The notes: a model not told the origin generated them from the letters alone. A stretch of 9,521 nucleotides of DNA from an uncultured Collinsella sp. (GCA_902491055.1 CABUGI010000070.1:1-9521), one strand, 5' to 3'; shown: positions 1 through 4,557, counted from the stretch's first letter. Numbers and translations: made by a program.

Positions 1-137
1 GTCGACTTGAGCATGAGCGGCGTCAGCAGCAGACGGATGATGACCACCAGGATGATGATGGACAGGCCCCAGTCGACCGCAAAGGTCTGGATGAGCTTGA
101 GCAGCTCGAAAAGGATGTTAACGATCCAATCCCACAT
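1..137 (-). CDS. yidC: YidC/Oxa1-family membrane protein insertase, N-terminal part (runs off the window)
   Basis: The first 45 codons of a minus-strand gene are present, with the start ATG at 137-135 and a good Shine-Dalgarno (GGAGGA on the minus strand) about 8 nt upstream. The peptide starts MWDWIVNILFELLKLIQTFA, continues with a hydrophobic stretch rich in Ile, Val and Leu (about residues 25-40), and reaches RLLLTPL. An amphipathic start followed by a membrane segment entering an R-x-x-x-x-P motif is typical of short Gram-positive YidC/SpoIIIJ insertases, which place proteins in the cytoplasmic membrane alone or with SecYEG. The position downstream of rpmH-rnpA-yidD, 29 nt after yidD, is the conserved place for yidC and supports the call more than the short peptide does. 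The rest of the gene lies to the left, outside the window. Confidence 0.88.
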   Translation of the reverse strand, partial: MWDWIVNILFELLKLIQTFAVDWGLSIIILVVIIRLLLTPLMLKS

Positions 138-166
138 GTAAGTTTTCCTCCGATAGCGAGTGCCCG

Positions 167-391
167 CTAGGGCACAGGGTCATAACCGCCGACGTGCAGG
201 GGATTGCAGCGAGCGATGCGCCTCACGGCAAGCCAGCAGCCTCTCAAAACACCGTGCTTCTCAATCGCCTGGACGGCGTATTGCGAGCACGTTGGGTAAT
301 AAATGCAGGCGTCAGGCAATAAGGGCGAAATAACCTGTTGATATATGCGAATAGGAGCGATGGCAACACGTCGCAAAACGTGATTGCTCAT
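167..391 (-). CDS. yidD: Membrane protein insertion efficiency factor YidD
   Basis: A 74-residue protein with the YidD/DUF37 pattern: an N-terminal amphipathic segment (RVAIAPIRIYQQVISPLLPD), then CIYYPTCSQYAVQAIEKHG, a Cys in GCWLAVRRIARCNP, and the closing GGYDPVP. The conserved cysteines and the terminal GG-x-DPVP are family hallmarks. YidD is a small inner-face membrane-associated protein thought to help YidC-dependent insertion. The start ATG (391-389) overlaps the rnpA stop as ATGA (4 nt), implying translational coupling. It is preceded by a strong Shine-Dalgarno, GGGGAGGAG on the minus strand, lying inside the end of rnpA. Length is normal for the family. Confidence 0.95.
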   Translation of the reverse strand: MSNHVLRRVAIAPIRIYQQVISPLLPDACIYYPTCSQYAVQAIEKHGVLRGCWLAVRRIARCNPLHVGGYDPVP

Positions 392-726
392 CGCTCCTCC
401 CCGGCAACACCGGCGCGCTTCATAAGCGAACGCAACGCCTTGTCCATCTCCTGCGGCGAGGAAACCCTCGTCTTGGGAGTTGCGAACAAGATGATGTCAT
501 AACCCGCAACGGGAAATCCGCAGCTGCGGGCGGCCTCGCGCATCACACGCTTGGATCGGTTGCGCACGACGGCACAACCGAGTCGCTTAGCACCAACGAA
601 GGCGACCCTTCCGGAGTCGCCTTCGCCAACCGATTCACATATGGTCATTCGAATCAGAGGGTGATTGAAACGACGCCCCTGACTGAACACATGCTCGAAA
701 TCTTGCCGAGACTTAATAGTCTTCAT
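388..726 (-). CDS. rnpA: Ribonuclease P protein component
   Basis: A 112-residue basic protein, the protein subunit that assists RNase P RNA in maturing tRNA 5' ends. The start MKTIKSRQDFEHVFSQGRRF matches the RnpA beginning (K-x-x-x-dF-x-x-vf-x-x-g). The signature RNR box appears as GCAVVRNRSKRVMREAAR, the RNA-binding helix region of the family, followed by YDIILFATPKT (usual form: D-h-v-h-h-x-r). The gene starts 20 nt after rpmH and its stop overlaps the start of yidD. I see no clear Shine-Dalgarno directly before the ATG (726-724), so translation may depend on readthrough coupling from rpmH. The sequence from 388 to 390 serves both as its TGA and as part of the yidD start. Confidence 0.95.
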   Translation of the reverse strand: MKTIKSRQDFEHVFSQGRRFNHPLIRMTICESVGEGDSGRVAFVGAKRLGCAVVRNRSKRVMREAARSCGFPVAGYDIILFATPKTRVSSPQEMDKALRSLMKRAGVAGEER

Positions 727-746
727 GCGAGATGTGTGTATCGCTG

Positions 747-881
747 CTAGACAGTGAGACGCTTGCGGCCCTTGGCGCGACGACGGGCGAGCACGGCACG
801 ACCACCCTTAGTGGCCATACGGGCACGGAAGCCATGGGTCTTGGCACGCTTACGCTTATTAGGCTGATACGTACGCTTCAT
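747..881 (-). CDS. rpmH: 50S ribosomal protein L34
   Basis: A 44-residue, very basic protein, MKRTYQPNKRKRAKTHGFRA followed by RMATKGGRAVLARRRAKGRKRLTV. This is an essentially canonical L34: the KRTYQP start, the R-x-k-THGFR-x-RM core and the GR-x-vl-x-rRR-x-KGR-x-L end are all present. L34 is a small component of the large ribosomal subunit. The reading frame is open 20 codons further upstream, but the start is placed at 881-879. There MKRTYQP begins in register with the family and a strong Shine-Dalgarno (AGGAGGAA, minus strand) lies 7 nt before it. It is the first gene of the leftward operon, preceded by the promoter at 954-983 and the leader hairpin at 909-928. Confidence 0.97.
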   Translation of the reverse strand: MKRTYQPNKRKRAKTHGFRARMATKGGRAVLARRRAKGRKRLTV

Positions 882-888
882 CTTAAGT

Positions 889-895
889 TCCTCCT
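889..895 (-). promoter_or_regulatory. Shine-Dalgarno site of rpmH
   Basis: On the minus strand the sequence reads AGGAGGA, 7 nt before the ATG at 881-879. It settles the start of L34 at the KRTYQP methionine and rules out the upstream in-frame ATG at 941-939, which would place this site inside the coding region. Confidence 0.85.
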
Positions 896-908
896 GCTGC
901 ATTTCGAG

Positions 909-928
909 TGTCCGCGGGGACGCGGACG
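909..928 (-). promoter_or_regulatory. Hairpin in the rpmH mRNA leader
   Basis: A perfect 7-bp inverted repeat (GTCCGCG and CGCGGAC, 910-916 and 921-927) encloses a 4-nt loop, extendable by one G-U pair. It lies between the predicted rpmH transcription start (about 947) and the Shine-Dalgarno, so it would form in the leader RNA. It has no T-run, so it is not an intrinsic terminator. It could stabilise the mRNA or control translation; the function is inference. Confidence 0.5.
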
Positions 929-953
929 CAGATATAGACACGTGAGCTTGAAG

Positions 954-983
954 ATTGTAGGGAAATCAATGTTCAAATGTCAA
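954..983 (-). promoter_or_regulatory. Sigma70-type promoter of the rpmH-rnpA-yidD-yidC operon
   Basis: On the minus strand there is a perfect -35 TTGACA (983-978), an 18-bp spacer and a -10 TACAAT (959-954; 5 of 6 matches to TATAAT). The predicted start is near 947, giving a leader of about 65 nt before rpmH. This is the best promoter in the window by consensus match and is correctly placed for a highly expressed ribosomal protein gene. Confidence 0.8.
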
Positions 984-1080
984 GAAATCAAAGGTAAAAG
1001 GTTGCGCAGTTCACACGGTTCCCCCATAAGCCAAGCTCGATTTAGCGGTGCATGGCAACTTTTCACAATATTTCATCGAG

Positions 1081-1089
1081 TTTTCAACA
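1081..1089 (+). promoter_or_regulatory. Putative DnaA box TTTTCAACA
   Basis: Exact copy of the recurring nonamer, followed by GG as at 1134-1144. Confidence 0.6.
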
Positions 1090-1103
1090 GGTCATGTTGG
1101 CAA

Positions 1104-1112
1104 TGTTGAGAA
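1104..1112 (-). promoter_or_regulatory. Putative DnaA box TTCTCAACA
   Basis: Reads TGTTGAGAA on the plus strand. The extended 11-mer AGTTCTCAACA recurs exactly at 2295-2305 within the HATPase gene. Confidence 0.5.
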
Positions 1113-1133
1113 CTTTTCGTCCGTTTTCCAAAG

Positions 1134-1142
1134 TTTTCAACA
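1134..1142 (+). promoter_or_regulatory. Putative DnaA box TTTTCAACA
   Basis: The surrounding 15-mer CAAAGTTTTCAACAG (1129-1143) recurs exactly at 2262-2276. The site also forms an inverted arrangement with TTGAAAA at 1147-1153. Confidence 0.6.
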
Positions 1143-1144
1143 GG

Positions 1145-1163
1145 TTTTGAAAAGTTGTCGAAA
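1145..1163 (-). repeat. Origin module, copy 1 (paired DnaA-box-like motifs, 11-bp phased)
   Basis: TTTTGAAAAGTTGTCGAAA matches the sequence at 4335-4353 at 17 of 19 positions, in the same orientation. The two half-elements are spaced one helical turn apart. The copies flank the HATPase-dnaA gene pair, one on each side, which suggests a shared DnaA-binding module rather than chance. Confidence 0.6.
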
Positions 1164-1226
1164 GATGAGAAACATTGCACGGTGAGCTACTATTTGTTCG
1201 AAACCTTTTGGAAGATTGCGAGCGGC

Positions 1227-2579
1227 ATGTCTGACGACTTTTACACCATGGTCGATTCCGGAGACCCGGCACCCGACAACGAGCACATCACCGGCGTGCG
1301 CGAAGAGCGTGACGAAGGTGAACAGACGACAACGCAGGCGCCAAAAGCCATGTACGCCGCGCGCATCGCCGTCTATGACGACATGCTGTCGACACCGCGT
1401 GTGATCGTCATTGATCCGCAAGATGTCCGCACGTATTTGGAAGAGACGACCAACACCGTCTACCAGTGCATGAAAGAACAAGGTGGCCACATCTCGCTCA
1501 TGGTCATCCGCGAGATTGTCGAAAACTTTATCCACGCACACTTTGCCGAGCCCATCATCTCGATTCTGGACGGCGGAGACACCATCCGCTTTGCTGACCA
1601 AGGACCCGGCATCGACGACAAGGAACGTGCTTTCGACTTTGGCGTTACCAGCGCAAACAGCAAGATGAAGCGCTATATCCGTGGAACCGGAGCAGGGTTT
1701 CCCATGGTGCAGGAGTATTTGGAAAACGCCGGCGGTGCCGTATCCATCGAGGACAACATGGGCAACGGCACCGTGGTTACGGTAAGCCTGAACCCTAAAC
1801 GCGTGCAGGAAATCGAGCGTGCCGGCGGACGCGGCGCTGCCGTGCGGCCCGAGACGGAGCAGCCCACATATCCCCTGCCGGGAGCTTTTGCGCAGCAGCC
1901 CGTGGCAACGCAGCAGATGCAGCCCCCCGTGGGACAGATGCAGCAGCCCGGAATGCTTCCCACACAAGAACCCCAGGCGGCATCTATGTCGATGCCGCCA
2001 AACATGCCAGAGGCCATGCCGCTGGCTGATCAGGATGCAGCAGCAATGCAGCAGGCGACGGGGGCGCCGGGTGGCCAGCAAATGGGCTATCAGCCGTACC
2101 AACAGGGATATCCATATCAGCAGATGCCGCCACTGGGGTATGGCCAGCAGTTCCCGCAGCAGTACCAGCAGGGATATCAGCAGCCGTACCAGCAGATGCC
2201 GCAGCAGCAGTACAACCCTTGGACCCAGCAGATGCCTCCACAGCCTTACCAACAGTGGCCTCAAAGTTTTCAACAGCAAATGCCGCCGATGCAGAGTTCT
2301 CAACAACCAGCAGCTCAAATGATGTATCCTAATGCAGCAAATCAGTATGCGCAGCCACAACCGGACGTGTTCGTAAGCGATCGCGGCAACGCCGCGCTGG
2401 GCTATCTGGCGCAAAATCAAGCGTGCGGTGCAACCGATCTGGCGAGGACGTTTGGAAACTCGGCCCCCACTTGGTCACGCACGCTCAATGACTTGGCGCA
2501 GGCCGGCTTGGTCATCAAGCATGGCCAGAAATACCATCTGACCGAACTCGGCGCCGCTCGCGTGCGAGCTCAGAGCTAA
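1227..2579 (+). CDS. GHKL-type (histidine-kinase-like) ATPase with Gln-rich linker and C-terminal winged-helix domain, upstream of dnaA
   Basis: A 450-residue protein (counting from ATG 1227) with three parts. Residues about 40-185 form a GHKL/HATPase_c fold. The N-box is REIVENFIHAHF (E96, N100), the G1 box is D124-Q-G-P-G128, and the G2 box is G153-T-G-A-G157 followed by a closing NGTVVTVSL strand. No dimerisation/phosphoacceptor (DHp) helix pair is visible before the N-box, so it is not a standard sensor kinase; an RsbW/RsbT-like kinase or an ATP switch is possible. Residues about 211-375 are low complexity (Q, P, M, Y). Residues about 385-448 resemble a winged helix: ATDLARTFGNSAP, WSRTLNDLAQAGLV, KYHLTELGAARV. 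It stands 15 nt before dnaA, probably in one operon. The start is uncertain. TTG 1155 lies inside the origin module and GTG 1182 lacks a clear Shine-Dalgarno; ATG 1227 has a weak GGAAGA 11 nt upstream. Role unknown; control of dnaA or origin firing is inference. Confidence 0.85.
   Translation: MSDDFYTMVDSGDPAPDNEHITGVREERDEGEQTTTQAPKAMYAARIAVYDDMLSTPRVIVIDPQDVRTYLEETTNTVYQCMKEQGGHISLMVIREIVENFIHAHFAEPIISILDGGDTIRFADQGPGIDDKERAFDFGVTSANSKMKRYIRGTGAGFPMVQEYLENAGGAVSIEDNMGNGTVVTVSLNPKRVQEIERAGGRGAAVRPETEQPTYPLPGAFAQQPVATQQMQPPVGQMQQPGMLPTQEPQAASMSMPPNMPEAMPLADQDAAAMQQATGAPGGQQMGYQPYQQGYPYQQMPPLGYGQQFPQQYQQGYQQPYQQMPQQQYNPWTQQMPPQPYQQWPQSFQQQMPPMQSSQQPAAQMMYPNAANQYAQPQPDVFVSDRGNAALGYLAQNQACGATDLARTFGNSAPTWSRTLNDLAQAGLVIKHGQKYHLTELGAARVRAQS
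2267..2275 (+). promoter_or_regulatory. Putative DnaA box TTTTCAACA inside the HATPase gene
   Basis: Exact nonamer within the 15-mer CAAAGTTTTCAACAG (2262-2276), identical to 1129-1143. It encodes part of QSFQQ in the flexible linker, where protein sequence imposes little constraint. Confidence 0.5.
2297..2305 (+). promoter_or_regulatory. Putative DnaA box TTCTCAACA inside the HATPase gene
   Basis: Lies 30 bp after the previous box (start to start), in the same orientation. AGTTCTCAACA (2295-2305) equals the minus-strand site at 1104-1114. Confidence 0.45.
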
Positions 2580-2594
2580 AGAACGGGAGAGACA

Positions 2595-4319
2595 GTGGAC
2601 GAGGAAGCAAGCATCATCCTGGGGGATGCCATCGCCTTTTGTCAGCGCGACGGCCAAGATGCACGCCTCATCAACATGCTGGGGCAATCGCGCGCCATAA
2701 GCCTGACCGAAGATACGCTCACGATCGAGGCCCCCTCGCGCTTTGCCATCGCGCAGCTCAAAAAGCATCAGCCGACTATTGAGGCCTATCTGGAAGAAAT
2801 CGCCTTTGCGCCGATTGCGCTCGACATCGTGGCACCGCAAGGCGCCGCGACGGAATCCGCTGCCGCGACGGCGCCCGCCACGGCTCCCGCTGCTTCCCCG
2901 GCGGTGCCAGCCTCCGCAGGCGACGTGCCGACAATCGAGCACCAGCACAGCGATGTTTCCCGTGAAACCATGGCGCCGTTGCCGACCGCGGTAGCGACGT
3001 CAACGAACGCACCCGTCACGCACATGCCCATCGCTCACGACGCAGCGGCGGGCGCGGATTCGGGCATTGCAATCAAGAACACGCTCTCGGCCGACGATTT
3101 TCGTCGCATGATGAACCAGATGAAGGGCGGAGCGCCGACTAAATCCACGCAAGCTGCGACCCCCGCTTCACCCATGCCAGCACCGACCGTGCCGGCCGAG
3201 CAGAATACGGATGGAGCCCCGCTCGCCGCGAACTCAAAATTTACCTTTGAGAACTTTGTCTACGGCCCCGAGAACAGCCATGCCTATCGCTCGGCACTCA
3301 AGTTTGCCGCCCTCGCGGACGAGCGCGGCACATGCACATCACTGTTTATCTACGGCAAATCGGGCCTGGGCAAGACGCACCTGCTGCTTGCCATCAAAAA
3401 CGAGCTCGCCGAGAAGTCGCCCGAGATCAAGGTCAAGTATGCCAACTCCCAGGCATATCTGGACGACCTGATGACCGAGTTCGACCGCCAAAAGAAGAGC
3501 AACGCCCCCATCATGCAGGCGTACCACGGCGTGGACGTGCTCATCATCGATGACATCCAAAACATCATCGGCAAGCGCGCGAGCGTGGACTACTTTTTCC
3601 AGCTCATGGACGAGTTCATCCGCAACAACAAGAAGGTCGTCATCGCGGCAGACCGCGCCCCCAAGGACCTGAGCATGGACGAGCGCCTGACCAGCCGCTT
3701 CAACGCCGGCATGCTCTGCCTGGTCGCAGAGCCCAGCTACGAGATGAAATACAAGATCTTGCAGCGCTATTACGAGAACACCATCGTCGCCGCTCCCGAG
3801 GCAGGCGACGACTCACTGTTGGCGGCCTACGGGGGCGACGGCGGGCACCTGACCGATGAGCACTTTAAGCACATGGCAGAGGTGTCGGGCACCAACATCC
3901 GCGAACTCGAGAGCTTCTGCGAGCGCTGCGCCGGCGAGGCGGGCGACCGCGAGCGCGAGGGCGGGGAGCTCACCTTTGACGATATCGACGCCATCGCCAG
4001 CCAGTACTTCGACACATCGGCCAAAAAGATCAACGTGCAAACGGTTCAGTCCGTCATCGAAGAGCAGTACGGCGTGACGCACGAGGAGCTCATCGGCCCG
4101 CGTCGCAACGCCAATATCGCCAAAGCACGCCATATCGCTATCTACCTGGCCATCGAAATGTGCGAGATGACGACCACGGCGGTAGGCGCCGAATTTGGCA
4201 ACCGCAACCACTCGACCGTCAGCACGAGTTACAAAAAGGTCCAGAAGATGATCCAGGAAGACCGCACCGTCACCGAAGACCTCAAGTCGCTGCGCGATAA
4301 AATTACACTACGCTCGTAG
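2595..4319 (+). CDS. dnaA: Chromosomal replication initiator protein DnaA
   Basis: A 574-residue AAA+ initiator that binds origin boxes, forms an ATP-dependent filament and opens the DNA. Domain I covers about residues 1-78 and is divergent, with no tryptophan. Domain II is a long Ala/Pro-rich linker (about 79-210). Domain III starts near FTFENFVYG. It has Walker A G254-K-S-G-L-G-K260-T261, Walker B LIIDD (316-320) and the arginine-finger segment ERLTSRF with R368. Domain IV is a helix-turn-helix with PRRNANIAKAR (R503, R504) and the signature GNRNHSTV (535-542). In most DnaA proteins this signature reads GGRDHTTV, so the base-contacting Asp is Asn538 and one Thr is Ser540. The start is GTG 2595, preceded by GGGAGA about 6 nt upstream. 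The gene follows the HATPase gene by 15 nt and precedes dnaN across the second origin block. A parS-like site lies in the linker-coding part. Confidence 0.97.
   Translation: MDEEASIILGDAIAFCQRDGQDARLINMLGQSRAISLTEDTLTIEAPSRFAIAQLKKHQPTIEAYLEEIAFAPIALDIVAPQGAATESAAATAPATAPAASPAVPASAGDVPTIEHQHSDVSRETMAPLPTAVATSTNAPVTHMPIAHDAAAGADSGIAIKNTLSADDFRRMMNQMKGGAPTKSTQAATPASPMPAPTVPAEQNTDGAPLAANSKFTFENFVYGPENSHAYRSALKFAALADERGTCTSLFIYGKSGLGKTHLLLAIKNELAEKSPEIKVKYANSQAYLDDLMTEFDRQKKSNAPIMQAYHGVDVLIIDDIQNIIGKRASVDYFFQLMDEFIRNNKKVVIAADRAPKDLSMDERLTSRFNAGMLCLVAEPSYEMKYKILQRYYENTIVAAPEAGDDSLLAAYGGDGGHLTDEHFKHMAEVSGTNIRELESFCERCAGEAGDREREGGELTFDDIDAIASQYFDTSAKKINVQTVQSVIEEQYGVTHEELIGPRRNANIAKARHIAIYLAIEMCEMTTTAVGAEFGNRNHSTVSTSYKKVQKMIQEDRTVTEDLKSLRDKITLRS
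2954..2969. promoter_or_regulatory. parS-like site (ParB/Spo0J binding palindrome) within dnaA
   Basis: TGTTTCCCGTGAAACC matches the bacterial parS consensus TGTTTCACGTGAAACA at 14 of 16 positions. The central 14-mer GTTTCCCGTGAAAC has one mismatch. It encodes DVSRET in the poorly constrained DnaA linker. Chromosomal parS sites cluster near oriC, and the VSRET translation is common where parS lies in a gene. It would be a ParB loading site for chromosome segregation and SMC recruitment. Confidence 0.72.
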
Positions 4320-4334
4320 GGAAATAGAGACACC

Positions 4335-4353
4335 TGTTGAAAACTTGTCGAAA
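4335..4353 (-). repeat. Origin module, copy 2
   Basis: TGTTGAAAACTTGTCGAAA, the partner of 1145-1163 (17 of 19 identical). Its first nine bases are an exact reverse TTTTCAACA box; the second element TGTCGAAAC starts 11 bp later. Confidence 0.6.
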
Positions 4354-4489
4354 CCACGGGCATAAGGTGTCTAAAACCCAATCCGCGGTGATGAAAAGTT
4401 TTGCGCAGGTTTTGAACGTGGAAAACCACCCCTGTTGCACACAGGTTGCTGTCGATTCTCTTTCTGGGTCTGACCTGCGTCTTTGTGAG

Positions 4490-4498
4490 TAATCAACA
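4490..4498 (+). promoter_or_regulatory. Putative DnaA box next to the unwinding element
   Basis: TAATCAACA keeps the TCAACA end of the local consensus. It lies 12 bp before the triplet array, in the orientation that Bacillus subtilis uses for the box that loads DnaA onto the trios. Confidence 0.5.
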
Positions 4499-4510
4499 GT
4501 TTCGTCAGTG

Positions 4511-4543
4511 CTATTACTATTATTAAGATATTTATATCTATAG
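4511..4543. other. DnaA-trio-like array and AT-rich DNA unwinding element
   Basis: The plus strand reads CTA TTA CTA TTA TTA (4511-4525). Its complement read 3' to 5' is GAT AAT GAT AAT AAT, the DnaA-trio pattern bound by the DnaA filament on single-stranded DNA. It is followed by the palindrome AGATATTTATATCT (4526-4539) and TATAG. This is the most AT-rich stretch of the window and the likely site of initial melting. Confidence 0.65.
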
Positions 4544-4557
4544 AAAGGTATTAAAAG

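Larger units (their letters stand above)
1060..1164. other. Origin part 1: DnaA-box cluster upstream of the HATPase-dnaA operon (oriC candidate)
   Basis: This A+T-richer block lies at the divergence point of the leftward and rightward genes. It holds TTTTCAACA at 1081-1089 (plus), TTCTCAACA at 1104-1112 (minus) and TTTTCAACA at 1134-1142 (plus). A reverse-oriented pair, TTTTGAAAA and TGTCGAAA, lies at 1145-1163, and a weaker TTTTCACAA at 1060-1068. TTTTCAACA differs from the Escherichia coli consensus TTATCCACA at two positions. The recurrence of the same nonamers in the dnaA-dnaN gap supports reading them as this organism's DnaA boxes. The region likely serves both as an initiator-binding subregion of a split origin and as the autoregulated control region of the downstream operon. 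I found no convincing sigma70 promoter for that operon; TTGCGC (1002-1007) with CATAAG (1025-1030) at 17 bp is only a weak candidate. Confidence 0.7.
1857..2350 (+). repeat. Low-complexity CAG/CCG-rich segment encoding the Gln/Pro/Met/Tyr linker
   Basis: Imperfect in-frame repeats encode units such as QPYQQ, QQGYQ and QQMPP. The DNA unit CAGCCNTACCARCAG occurs at 2091-2105, 2181-2195 and 2241-2255, so the segment probably expanded by local duplication. Glutamine codons are nearly all CAG up to about 2250 and then mostly CAA from there to about 2365, around the two DnaA-box-like sites. Confidence 0.8.
4320..4557. other. Origin part 2: dnaA-dnaN intergenic region with DnaA boxes and probable unwinding element
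   Basis: This non-coding gap holds box-like sites TGTTGAAAA (4335-4343), TGATGAAAA (4389-4397, one mismatch) and CGTGGAAAA (4417-4425, reverse of TTTTCCACG). It also has a short dyad CCTGT-N5-ACAGG (4431-4445) and TAATCAACA (4490-4498). A triplet array (4511-4525) and an AT-rich palindrome (4526-4539) follow. Boxes next to an AT-rich tract between dnaA and dnaN are the usual origin layout in many Gram-positive bacteria. The dnaN promoter may also lie here, but I cannot place a confident -35/-10 pair. Confidence 0.8.

Noticed and set aside
882..941. N-terminal extension of L34 by 20 residues
   Set aside because: The extra codons contain the Shine-Dalgarno and the leader hairpin, and L34 starts at MKRTYQP across bacteria.
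732..1109. Plus-strand open frame over rpmH and the origin
   Set aside because: It is antisense to canonical L34 and then crosses promoter and DnaA-box DNA; no Shine-Dalgarno or domain.
2091..2255. Repeated CAG-rich units as a CRISPR array or mobile repeat
   Set aside because: Units are short, imperfect, in frame and coding for a Gln-rich linker; there are no regular spacers.
1137..2420. Minus-strand open frame opposite the HATPase gene, rich in Leu, Arg and His
   Set aside because: The composition is the antisense reading of CAG/CCG repeats and there is no family pattern. The plus frame has intact GHKL motifs.
4431..4445. Dyad CCTGT-N5-ACAGG as a repressor operator or terminator
   Set aside because: The stem is only 5 bp with no T-run; it overlaps a TGTTG box-like sequence and no specific regulator can be named.
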